Source: Halichondria panicea (taxonomy: Eukaryota; Porifera; Demospongiae; Suberitida; Halichondriidae). From it: a stretch of DNA of 64,000 nt. Location of the stretch: the NCBI RefSeq assembly GCF_963675165.1, contig NC_087384.1, positions 2,688,501 to 2,752,500 on the forward strand, in the 5' to 3' direction. Of this stretch, positions 1 to 10,136 are shown piece by piece. Position 1 is the first letter of the stretch. Each line of letters starts with the position of its first letter. The translations under genes and the position numbers were made by a program. Under the pieces are notes generated by a model. It had not been told where the DNA came from. It worked only from the letters and a program-made list of their open reading frames with translations, and ran no database searches.

Positions 1-41
1 TAAACGGTTGGGGAAGAGAGCCACTTGTAAACTGTAGCAAT

Positions 42-500
42 ATGACGGATGCTGATGAAGTAGTTTGCTTCAAATTTGCATACAATGTTGCCGATACCGT
101 AGGTCTGGTAGGTGGTGTTCTTTCTTTTGGCATTTATTGTATGCGGCTTGGAGGTACTGTGATGACTTTTCTTTACAAGCAACTTCAGCGTTGTTGCAGT
201 AAGAAAGTGTATCGTGTATTTTCGTCCATTATTCAGCAAACACCGATGTGGATTATGCTAATTTCTGCTGTTATTTCGATTATTTTTCTCAAATACAGAG
301 ACTTGACCTTCTATGGTGAATTGATTGAAACATTTGGCATTGCTTCGACTCTTGCACTAGTACTTGCTACGCCATGGAGTGCGTTTGTGGATTATCCAGA
401 CACTAAGCCATGTTCGAATGAAGACTCTGAGATGCGAAAAGTGGTGAAACCATTTGCATTTGAATCAATCGAAGGAGAGAAAACGGTCACAGCTGCATGA
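42..500 (+). CDS. Hypothetical membrane protein, probable 3' exon of a gene that begins left of the window
   Basis: The frame runs to a stop at 498-500. It stays open upstream of the first ATG (42) to the window edge, so this may be the last exon of a longer gene and not a complete 152-aa protein. Three hydrophobic stretches are visible, near residues 16-45, 70-86 and 97-113, followed by a charged, Ser/Glu-rich tail of about 35 residues. I do not recognise the family. It does not resemble the two membrane proteins at 6.5-9.5 kb in any stretch I can align. The codon pattern and membrane-like composition make it more gene-like than other open frames in the first 6 kb. Confidence 0.4.
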   Translation: MTDADEVVCFKFAYNVADTVGLVGGVLSFGIYCMRLGGTVMTFLYKQLQRCCSKKVYRVFSSIIQQTPMWIMLISAVISIIFLKYRDLTFYGELIETFGIASTLALVLATPWSAFVDYPDTKPCSNEDSEMRKVVKPFAFESIEGEKTVTAA

Positions 501-688
501 TCATAATTATATACTATTATACAGTTAGATAAGTATTGTGATATAGGTTGTAATAATTTTATTACGTATAGCTGATTGTTTATACTTTTATATACATGGA
601 CTGCGTAGCCATTGTAACTCGGACTCTATATAAAAAGAACTGTAGATTTGTTTGATACGCATAATAATTGTTGTAACTAGTATACTAT

Positions 689-876
689 TGTATAGCAGGT
701 AATTTTCGTGTAGTGAAAAAATTCGTTTAACTCGAAAATGGTGAGTAAAAATTTCGCTTGACTTCATTGCCTGCACTGCATTGCATGCGTTCCTGTAAGC
801 CATGCCTTGCAAAATTTGTTGTGGAGGCCAGCTTGCCCAACGAATATTTTACCCCACCCGCTATAATTACACGGTA
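689..876. repeat. MITE-like element (family A, CGTATAGC-type ends)
   Basis: About 190 bp. It starts with a TATAGCAGGTAATTTTCGTG-type end and closes with the inverse, ACCCGCTATAATTACACGGT. The interior contains GCCTGCACTGCATTGCATGCGTTCC. Related copies lie at about 25055-25235 and, inverted, at 30143-30327. A 74-codon open frame on the minus strand is only this repeat. Confidence 0.7.
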
Positions 877-937
877 TATTTTCCAATCCATGATGCATTG
901 CCACGATTGAAATTGTCAAAAATTTCCTCCATATACT

Positions 938-1823
938 CTTAAAAAATGCTTTGTGAGTTCATGTTTATCACCATTCTTGGTTGCTAAGACAATACCTCTC
1001 TGCCTCTCCTCCATGCAGTGATCAACTGATAAAATTTCCCATCTATACTCTTAAAAAATGCTTTGTGAGTTGGTTAATGTTTATCACCATTCTTGGTTGC
1101 TAAGACAATACCTCTCCTCCATGCAGTGATCAACTGATCATGGGATGATGCAATTCCCATTAAGTTTTATCTTGTTTATGAAATGATCTTGGACATACAG
1201 TAGCCATTTTCTAACTGTCCAAGTCGGAGCATCACGTGCGATTAAGTGACCCCCTGGATATGGTTGGTAGATTATGAGCATATAAGAGGAATAATGTTAA
1301 TAGGTGATTTGTAGATTTGAAAAGAATAATAGGCTGTTAACTTATAAGAAAAGCATAATAGGTAATATCTCGAGCAACCCTATACCCCTGGATCCCTTAT
1401 TCCCCCTCACTGAATCCTATTCTAGGCTCAGTGATTCTAAACTTAAAAATGCTTTGTGAAATGTTTATCACCATTCTTGGTTGCTAAGACAATACCTCTC
1501 CTTCATGCGCAGTGATCAACTGACCATGGGATGATGCAATGATGCAATTCCCATTAAGTTTTACCTTAAACAGCTGTTCATGAAATGATCTTGGACATAC
1601 AGTAGTCATTTTCTAACTGTCTAAGTCGGAGCATCACGCGCGATTAAGTGACCCTTGAATATGGGTTGGTAGATTATGCCAAAGGTGATTTGTAGGTTCT
1701 TTGTTAACTTGATAAAAGAATAGCATAATAGGTAATGTCTCGAGCATAATACCAACCCCTATACCCCTGGATCCCTTATCCCCTCTCACTGAATCATATA
1801 CTAGGCTCAGTGATTCTAAACCT
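938..1823. repeat. Degenerate tandem duplication, unit about 385-390 bp
   Basis: Two long units (about 1049-1440 and 1441-1823) share the same order of blocks: AAAATGCTTTGTGA, CACCATTCTTGGTTGCTAAG, CAGTGATCAACTGA, ATGATCTTGGACATACAGTA, CCCCTATACCCCTGGATCCC and GGCTCAGTGATTCTAAAC. A partial third copy of the first block precedes them at about 938-1020. Small indels separate the units. No coding potential was seen. Confidence 0.8.
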
Positions 1824-1826
1824 ATC

Positions 1827-2949
1827 CCTATATCTCTAACCGCCCTGCATGGACTCTAACCCAGTGTGGGGTCGCTGAATCCTGCAACACCGGTATATAC
1901 CATGCATGCATGCATGCAGCTATAGCCCTGCATGAATAAATATCCTACATTTTCGTCAATCAAGTAGCTACATACGATGGTTGAAAAATATTAATCGTGT
2001 CTGCTACCAAGATTCTTGTTAAAAGAGGATCAGGTCAAATACCATTCTTGCATGGTTGTCATTACACTACCTCACTTCTCCAGTGATCAATGCATGGTTC
2101 AATTCACAGTCATGTGGCTTTGTAACTATAATGGCCCATCACTCCAGGCTGGAACACAGGACTAGGCATCAGTTATAGCCACATGCAGTTGTTGATACAA
2201 ATTGCACACTCTATATACATACTAGTAAAACCAATGCTTGACGTGGCCCATTACATTTTTCGAAGTGTCCCATCTATTTTTTCTTTTAAGTTAAAAATTG
2301 CGACCATTCTTGGTTGCTAAGACACTACCTCTCCTCTTAATAGTATATAGAGTGCATGCAATTTCTGAGTTCCATTTGTTTAAGTGCATTGAATTTTCAA
2401 CACATATTTGGTTGCCATGGCACATCCCCAGGCCTTCCACCAGTGTTCAATGACGCTTGGCAGCATGCGCGCAATTACCTCAATTTAGCTTAATTAATCG
2501 AGGTACTCGTATCGTACTTCTCTATCACATTGTACTCTTGATGTTATGTAGCCTCGATCCCAAGCCGCACTTCCCACTTCACTTAGGGAAGGCCGGTGAA
2601 GGAGGCTAGATGTTATGTACCTTTGGCATCTCCACCGAGGCATCAGTAGTCCATGTTATCGACCTAGCGTTCAAATAGAAAACGGTTAGGCTGACTATTG
2701 GGTACTACCTGATTCTTCCAGGTACTACCTCAAAAAAGGAATTTCACACCTATTAAAACGGCAATAAAAAGCAATTGGCAATAGTGTGCAAAAACAAGAA
2801 TAAAATGTGAGTGCAAAAAGCTATAAACTGCATATAATATATACAGAAATAAAATGTGAGTGCAACAGCCTATAAATTTAAAGTGGGTACTGCTCAGCTA
2901 TATTTTCTAAAAGTTTTTCAAGTAAATCCAATGCTCCAAACCTTCTTCC
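1827..2949. other. Intergenic repeat-derived DNA, no gene seen
   Basis: More scattered copies of the CACCATTCTTGGTTGCTAAG block occur (about 2040, 2300, 2400). One copy of the GCCTCGATCCCA...GGAGGCTA hairpin element lies at 2552-2609. No open frame resembles a protein. Confidence 0.5.
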
Positions 2950-3008
2950 AGAGCCTCCAAGTAGAGACTTTTTTTTCAGTATTAATCAGCTCATTTTTCC
3001 GTATTTAA

Positions 3009-3274
3009 TGATGATTTTCAGTACAAAACATGGAAATGAGATGAAATGCTGTTTAGTGGCTTTGTAATTGCCCCGCCCCTTCAATAAAGGGGCGTGACAA
3101 GCGAGACTACGAGAGCCTAAAGACAGGAATTATGTCCATGAACTTTGACCTTATAATTAAATTTTTGTCTGTGATGTGGGGGCGGCTCAAGAAGCACTAG
3201 CCTCGATTCCAGGCCGCTTGAACAAGGCCTTGTTCAAGCGGCCTGGAATCGAGGCTAAAGAAGCACATGAAACT
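3009..3274. mobile_element. 266-bp insertion flanked by TTAA, inside the left arm of the fold-back
   Basis: The uninterrupted right arm shows the pre-insertion sequence. In the left arm the same sequence is broken, and TTAA occurs on both sides (3005-3008 and 3275-3278), as expected for a TTAA target-site duplication. The insert carries a 58-bp perfect palindrome near its right end. I see no clear terminal inverted repeats, so the class is open. Confidence 0.55.
3199..3256. repeat. Perfect 58-bp palindrome (GCCTCGATTCCAGGCCGC hairpin family)
   Basis: The left 29 bases starting AGCCTCGATTCCAGGCCGC are the exact inverse complement of the right 29 ending GCGGCCTGGAATCGAGGCT, with no spacer. Diverged relatives occur at 2552-2609, 12398-12440, 15770-15820, 35573-35613 and 36707-36753. 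Confidence 0.9.
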
Positions 3275-3817
3275 TTAAATCTTCAATTAATACTAGATCT
3301 AGTCTAGTGCAGATCCATACAGGGTATTAAAATTAATGTGCTCATGCATCCCAACATGTTGTAAGACTATTGAAATGAATACAGCAAACATTGTTTTATT
3401 GCACAAAAAACAATCATTATTGTGAAAGAACATTCTGCCGTTTGTGTTCGCCTCTTCACTTATGAGGCAGAGCAGTCTGATTTGTCCTATAGCCTCGGTC
3501 CCAAGGACAATGCTACAATAGCCCCAGTAGAACTCCACTCAAAATTTGAATATGTAGATCTACTCAGTGTAGCACAAGCCACACAGTAATGATGCACAGG
3601 AACATGGGTATTATTCTTTCACAATAATGATTGTTTTTTGTGCAATAAAACAATGTTTGCTGTATTCATTTCAATAGTCTTACAACATGTTGGGATGCAT
3701 GAGCACATTAATTTTAATACCCTGTATGGATCTGCACTAGATCTAGTATTAATTGAAGATTTAAATACGGAAAAATGAGCTGATTAATACTGAAAAAAAA
3801 AGTCTCTACTTGGAGGC

Positions 3818-4640
3818 TCTGTAACTTGTTCAGAATCACCGAGTGTTGCTACTCTACTTAGTAGTTAGCTCTCAGTCTGCACTAGAACACTAGCTATTGG
3901 TAGCTGCAAGAGTGAGAAGAGATTGGTAGCTGCAAGAGTGAGAAGAGAGCTGCAAGGCTTGCAGCTCTCTTCTGAAAAGGCTGCAATGGCATTCCAAGTC
4001 AGCAAAACCAGGCATAACTCAAGAACGAAGCTTTATTTTGCAAATCCACAAATAGCATGCCAAGAAAACATGACTAGAAGCCTATAGAAACTCTTACTTG
4101 CACCTCATATAACAGCCAGGCACCCAGGTCCCAAATGAACAGTTTGTGCACTCTCAACAAGGCCACATCTGTATAAAGGCCAAAACATTGCTCCCCAAAG
4201 GTGTCCGTTATAAAGAGGTTCCAATGTACTGAACTCATTGTATTTTGCGTAGATCTACATGTAATGTTATAATGTTTAGACCTTGCCATGTCTTGAACAT
4301 ACATTGCAAAATCTGTTTTGTATGTTTTAAGCGCACGAGTCCTATAGGTACATTTTATACTTTCATTGCGGTAACAATATCATTATAAAATATATTTCCC
4401 CCCTAGCTATTGGTAGCTGCAAGAGTGAGAAGAGAGCTCTGCAAGGCTCTTTTACCATTATTTAGACTTTGGCATCCTTAGCAACAATCACCATGGATCA
4501 TTTCCCACACTTTGTGATTCTGCGCAGGCAGCAAAATTAATGAATTATCATGTGTGTATATTTATAACAACAATGATGTTTATGTTATGTATGTTAGGCA
4601 CACCCACCGATCAGCACCCGTGGTGCTATTGTTCTCATAA
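3818..4640. repeat. Rearranged fragments of repeat family R1
   Basis: Pieces of the element seen whole at 38142-38690 occur in both orientations. They include ACCGAGTGTTGCTACTC and TTGGTAGCTGCAAGAGTGAG (forward), an inverted CATAACTCAAGAACGAAGC block near 4013-4033, and a second forward fragment at about 4404-4640 ending in CAGCACCCGTGGTGCT. Confidence 0.65.
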
Positions 4641-5237
4641 AATGAATTATAAGACATAGATATATAAATACAGCACACAAGATTTAATTCTCTCAGTGTT
4701 GTATTGCTGAATTCAGAATATTCACCTTCTTAGACGTCGTTATGCAATACTTAATGGTCTTTACCAAAATAGACATCGGGTTTTCCGATGTTGGCTCGAT
4801 TCCATTCAATCATAAAGCTGCTTCCGGAGGAATTCTCAGCTATATCTCTACGTGAATTGGAGATACTAAAAGAGTATAGTCAGTGAAATTCAATAACCCC
4901 AAAATTAAGCCCCTGAAAATTTCGGCAATGCCTATATCAGTTTGGCCAGGCAAAGTAGATTGTAGTTTCTCATCACATGATTTTTCATGGTGAGACTATG
5001 AGTTATGCTGACAGTGCAACACTTTATCTATACACAAACAAATTTTTACATTATCAGTATACTCAGTGTAATAATTTTGTGTTGTGTAACCGTAGATAAA
5101 CAAAAAGTATATTGTATTTCGTTTGTATGCCCACGCCGGTATACAATGGGTGTGGCTCATTAATTTGGGCCACACCCCATGAATAATGAACTTTGGGTTT
5201 TGGGGGGAAGGCTAAAAGCCATGAAGGGGGTGAGATA

Positions 5238-5614
5238 TTGGGTGCCGTTTGTGTCAAAATATTAATGACAAAACCACAAGGTTTGGGTATTTAGTAAAGA
5301 ACTGAGGGTATTTAGTAAATGACCGAGGGTATTACAACTGAGGGTATTCATTTTAGTAAACAACTGAGAGTATTATAACTTAGGGTATTTGGAAAGGACT
5401 GAGAGTATTATTATGTAAATGACTGAGGATATTTAGTAAAACGACTGACAGTATTTAGTAATTGACTGAGTGTATTAGGTCTATTAATTAGTAGATTCTT
5501 TAGAGTATAATTATTATGTTCACTATACCCTCAGTCATTAATTTACTAAACACCCTCAGTCAGTTGCTAAATACCACCAAAACCTTGTGTTTTTATCATC
5601 GACACAAACGCACC
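5238..5614. repeat. Inverted-repeat element with an internal minisatellite
   Basis: The ends are inverse complements: GGGTGCCGTTTGTGTC...CACAAGGTTTGGGTATTTAG on the left and CTAAATACC...CCTTGTG...GACACAAACGCACCC on the right. Between about 5285 and 5490 there are imperfect repeats of a (G)ACTGAGGGTATTTAGTAA unit. No coding signal was seen. Confidence 0.7.
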
Positions 5615-6507
5615 CATAATGAGAAACTACTGATCTACTCTTGGCCTTAGCCTCGATTCCAGCCAATTAAAAATACGTTATGGATTTGGTTGCTTTGTAA
5701 ATTCCATCAAGACATGACTGGTCAATAAGGACTCCTACATGCCTCTCCAGAGCCACTGCTCCCTTTGCTGACAACACCAACGTCAAACGTCACCAGCTCT
5801 GGAGTCTGGACGACCATGGCTCTTCAGAGTTATGGGAATTTGTACGTGATAAGGTGGAACTCGGTTCAATGCCCTCATTATGGGCATTGTACTTACGAAT
5901 TGTGTTTACCGTTGCATTTGAAATGCAAAATTTTGGGCGACATTTTGGGTGAAGCTCGAAGCATAATATAAGGTGCCAGAGTCTATATAACGGTTACCAG
6001 TCAATTTTTGTGCATGAGCTTAATTATAACCATAATCATAATGATATTCTTTCTCATGGACATAATTATACCATCAGTTTACACGTACACGTATAGTTAG
6101 TTGATGAATTGTCAACACACGTACACGTAATATAGTTAGTTGATGAATTGTCAACATCAATCTTGGTTGCTAAGATACTACATGTACTATGTAATCAATT
6201 ATTAATGATCCCATTTTATGCATGTGACGCTAACATATACCCATTAGCAATGGCATGACTGTTATGTTAACATAGTGTCAGTTGCATACACCACCGGCTT
6301 TACCAGATCAGCCATACAAATGTGTTGTCTCCCACGTGCATAACTTTTCTAAACACTATACAAGCTAGTCTCATGTTAACAACGCTAAACAAAATAAAAC
6401 TATTTATGTATATACACAGCCTACAATTTATATAGCTTAGTCCTAAGCTAACTATAGTCAGTGTGCTCTGGTCTCTGTGTAAAATGTCTGAGAGAAGCTG
6501 CATGTGA
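5615..6507. other. Intergenic, no gene seen
   Basis: A partial GCCTCGATTCCAGCC motif (about 5649) and a short direct repeat (ACACGTACACGTA...AGTTAGTTGATGAATTGTCAACA, twice between 6080 and 6155) are present. The open frame at 5765-5971 has no recognisable protein features. Confidence 0.4.
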
Positions 6508-7706
6508 TTACAGAGTTTTGATTGGTGTATGGGGAATTTCATTAAATTGTGAGAATTCAATTTCTTCTTTTGTTGAATTTTCTCTTGGACTGTTAGGGTA
6601 TGATTCTTCTTCTTGTGCTGTTCGATCACACACAAAGAAGACGAGTGAGAACACAGAAATCACAATGAACGATAGGGCAGTAAATCCAAGGCGTACACTA
6701 CCATTGCTGGTGCGGTTACAGGCGAGAGCATTAGCAGTTGTGTTGGCTGCATAAGTGTCACACCCAAATGCACAGTCAAGAGGCTGTCGATTGTCGGCAA
6801 GAAGGTACAAGGGAAGGCAGCATACTAATACAATCAGGCCAATGGTTACAAGGCCTGTAAAGACTCTTTCACTGTATTCATTGCTTGTAAGAGAGTACAA
6901 AAAGTAGCTAACTTCAGCAAATATTCCAGTGAGTACACAAACAGCAAGAAATGCTGAGCTGCTCGTAATATCTGACCTGTTGCAGAACTCTCTCGACTGT
7001 ATCATAACTACAATAGCCGAATAGAGTGTGTCTAATTTCACAAATATGGTAATCATGTCAATAGCTGAGAACCAATCAGGACTTTTTTTGGTTGTCGTCA
7101 GATTTAGTTTTTCCTTTCGCTTGAGGACCTTCAAAAACTGCTTACTGATGAAGGGAACCATTTGGAAGATTATGAGAGCCACACCTAGACAAAAAGAAGC
7201 AGCTCTACGGTTGTTGTTAACGCACTCTTCATCACAATTGAGTACCGTGCTATATTTATTGAGTAAGTTGGAAATGTTGTCACCATAGAAGTAAAGCAAA
7301 GCTCCAATTGTTTGAACAAAGGACGTTAGAAAGGTTGTGTAGTGACACTTAAAAATGCAAAGATAAACAAAATGGACAATTGTGAGAAGGCCGAAAAAAA
7401 GAAAGGCGACAAGTACGAACAAAACAAGAGCTGCTGTAGCACTATCCAGATGATCACCATTCGTGAGTGTGATGATTTCTTGAATGATCGTGTTGAGCAT
7501 GTCAGCTAGCAAAAGTATAACAAAAAGCCCTCTACTTTCAGGAATTGGTTTAGTCTGTGGGTATAATAATTATACATTGTCACAGTATTATTGAAGTTGC
7601 ATGCATTGCACACAACTTTTACAATCATGATTTTGAATAAATGCACGTTTTTACAAATTCCTCTATGCACAATAATCTACTTAATCATGCTATACCTTAC
7701 CCCCAT
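6508..7706 (-). CDS. Multi-pass membrane protein of unrecognised family, copy 1 (two exons)
   Basis: The proposed join is complement(6508..7554, 7701..7706), about 350 aa. The main exon is open from an acceptor just upstream of 7554 (CCCACAG/ACT) and contains residues TKPIPESRGLF before the first internal Met (7512). A tiny first exon, ATG GGG followed by GTAAGG, would supply the start; the first 2 codons are tentative. About eight hydrophobic segments alternate with short loops. Loop residues LADNRQPLDCAFGCDT, just after a membrane segment, are identical in the downstream paralogue. Four Asn-type glycosylation sequons cluster after it, suggesting an extracellular loop. The C-terminal tail is polar. 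No family was recognised; a receptor-like or transporter-like role would be a guess. Confidence 0.75.
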
Positions 7707-8231
7707 TTTGTAAGTGACTTCAAGTTCTTCTTGTAGCTTAGAAAACTGCTTGACACTTTTGTTTATGTGCGGTATTAATTAAGTTCCATGATGCAATGCA
7801 ATGTTTACTCAGATCTAGCCCCACCCATTCAAACCATATTCAACCAGTTAGAATTTCATCATGCCAGCCTGATGGGATAATAATTATTTAATTTTGCAGA
7901 TCAGTACATTTATAACTGTTAGCAAAGCTTGCAATGTGACTTAGCTAGATAGAGCAAGTTTTCAGATTAACAAATAAGAAAGATATCATGGACTGACTAA
8001 GCACATGGTCACAATGACCTAAAATACATAACACAAGAAAGTTCTAGAATGTTCCTAAACATAGATATGACATCATTATCAACTAAGTGTGCCTCTAACA
8101 ATAACTTATATAGATCTACTTTTACATGTGTGTAGATTATACTGCAAAAAAGGTAGCTGCATGCTCTACTGCATCATCACAACTAATAAGGCAAACCTGG
8201 CCGCTTAGCTAGCTACACGTATGGCCTAAGA
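7707..8231. other. Spacer between the tandem membrane-protein genes
   Basis: AT-rich and without a recognisable gene. It should contain the promoter of copy 1 and the 3' untranslated region of copy 2, both transcribed leftward. No TATA box or polyadenylation signal can be assigned with confidence. Confidence 0.4.
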
Positions 8232-9496
8232 TTAAGTCACAAGAGGGTTGATGTCATCCAACTTCTCTTTCAGTGTCTCCCCAAAATCATTAACAGCTCC
8301 ACCCACATCGATATCAGTGACTGTATCTTTAATTGCTGCACCAACATCAGGAAGATCAATCTCCTCCAGTTTATATTTCATTGCTGAGCCAATTTCGGTG
8401 AATTCGTCTCTTGCTTTTTGGTTAAGGATGAAATACACAATAGGGATTGTGGCGATAAAAATTAGTGACACACTGGTAAATCCTAGCCTCACGCTCTCGT
8501 TTACTACGTTGTTACAAGCAATAGCATTAGCAGTTGTATTAAACGTGTCTGAGAACGTGTCACACCCAAAGGCACAGTCCAGAGGCTGACGGTTATCAGC
8601 AAGAAGGTACAGGGGAAGGCAAATCATCATGGAGATGAGACCAAATGTCACTAATGTCGAGTAAAGCTTGCTGTTATGTTTGTTGGTTGCCCATGCGTTC
8701 AAGAAATATACCACTTCTGAAAAAATCCCAATGAATATGCAGACTAGCAGAAAGGTTGTGCTCGCGGCAATGTCAGTGTTGCTGCAATACTCAGTGGTCT
8801 GCACCATGCCTATTATAGCAGAGTACAGTGTATTAATCTTCACAAACATCGTTATCATGTCAATAGCAGCAAACCAATCAGGAATTTTCTTTGTGACAAC
8901 TGAGGTTGGTTTCCGCTTCAGTTTGAGCAGCTTCAATACATTCTTTGTAACAGGAGGAACAATATTAAAAATAATAAGAGCAATTCCCAGGGAAAAAGAA
9001 GAAATTATGCGGCTGTTCACAGTACATACTGAACCACATCCAACATCAACACCGTAGTTGTCAACTAAATCATTTATGTTGTTTCCGTAGAAGAAGAACA
9101 ATGCACCAATAGTTTGGATAGTAGACGTTATGAATGTTATGCGGTGCCCTCTAAGAAAGCATAGGTATAAAAAATGAACAATAGCCAACGATCCAAAGAA
9201 AACAACAGCAATCACCCCAAAAACCGTAAAAGCAGCAATAGCGCTCTCACCCCGACTGCCCTTGGCCAGCAAGATGATCTCTTGTACGAGAGTGTTGAGC
9301 ATGTCAGCTAGCAACAGGACAACAAAAAGTCCCCTACTTTCTGGGATTGGCTTGGACTGTGAATTAGAATAACATTGGCACTAAATTATTAACTGTAAAA
9401 GAAAACAATACTCACATGTACTCATTGCCATTGTATATAAGCATAGACTGTATGGCATTGAGAACAGCTAGAGTAGATATATTTTACCTTTCCCAT
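8232..9496 (-). CDS. Multi-pass membrane protein of unrecognised family, copy 2 (two exons)
   Basis: The proposed join is complement(8232..9356, 9488..9496), about 377 aa. Exon 1 encodes only ATG GGA AAG before GTAAAA. Exon 2 follows an AG at 9357 and begins SKPIPESRGLF, matching copy 1 at the same splice position. The protein aligns end to end with copy 1, including RGLFVV/ILLLADMLNT at the start, the P-DWF-AIDMIT-FVK--TLYSAI segment and the LADNRQPLDCAFGCDT loop. About eight membrane segments are visible. The tail differs from copy 1: it is longer and acidic, with two related segments (IDLPDVGAAIKDTVTDIDVG and VNDFGETLKEKLDDINP). The pair is a clear tandem duplication on the minus strand. 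Family and function are unknown. Confidence 0.78.
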
Positions 9497-10136
9497 CTTC
9501 ACTCTTCACTGTGACATCCAATTGTTTGTGGTAAAGTAAAGTTGCTGTTTTGCAGCCTAAAAAGTGGGTGGGTCTCGATCACTCGAAATTAAGAATTGCG
9601 CATGCTCAATAGCTCCACAAGTACAATCATGGCCATGTACCACAAGGATCGCTATGATGCACAACCACAATTACATCATCTGAAGTGGAGTGTGAGGTGC
9701 ACTGAGGTCTTGGATCAACTATTTTTCTTGCAATACAAAATATATAATTATACTCGTGTTAGCCTAGCCTCGAGACCGTGTGAATGGCCTGGTCTCGAAA
9801 GCAGCAAGAACAACCTGAGCAAAATTGGCGAAAATAAAATTTGAGATAACTTTGAGCTCTAAGTTTAATTGTACTCGGCCCAACATATCTGTAACAACTA
9901 TAGTTAAAATGTCCAGGGTTGGGCTCCGGCTGGCTGCTAAACTACACTACATGTACCACCAAATTATTATACCAAAAAAATTATTTTTGAAAATAAGAAT
10001 AACTATAGCGGTTTATACAGCTGTCAATGTACTTCACAACAATTATACTACAGGCATCAAGTGCATGTGCTGTTTAATCTTAACTGTCAAACTGTCCATA
10101 TATAATTATATACTCGATTACAATGCTGCTTGTTGC
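9497..10136. other. Intergenic, no gene seen
   Basis: Contains a partial hairpin-family motif (GCCTCGAGACC...GGCCTGGTCTCGA, about 9762-9798). The open frames at 9596-10163 lack any protein signature and overlap the end of the TRIM gene. Confidence 0.4.

Larger units (their letters stand above)
2950..3820. repeat. Fold-back element with about 210-bp arms; left arm interrupted by an insertion
   Basis: The right arm 3610-3820 is the inverse complement of two left pieces, 2950-3008 and about 3275-3432. Both outer ends carry AGAGCCTCCAAGTAGAGACT or its complement. The left arm is split by 3009-3274. The short minus-strand open frame inside (3299-3538) is a shadow of the repeat. Confidence 0.85.

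Noticed and set aside
2956-3820. Possible CRISPR-like or tandem array because of recurring blocks
   Set aside because: The repeats are inverted arms of one fold-back element, and this is a eukaryotic genome. No regular spacer structure exists.
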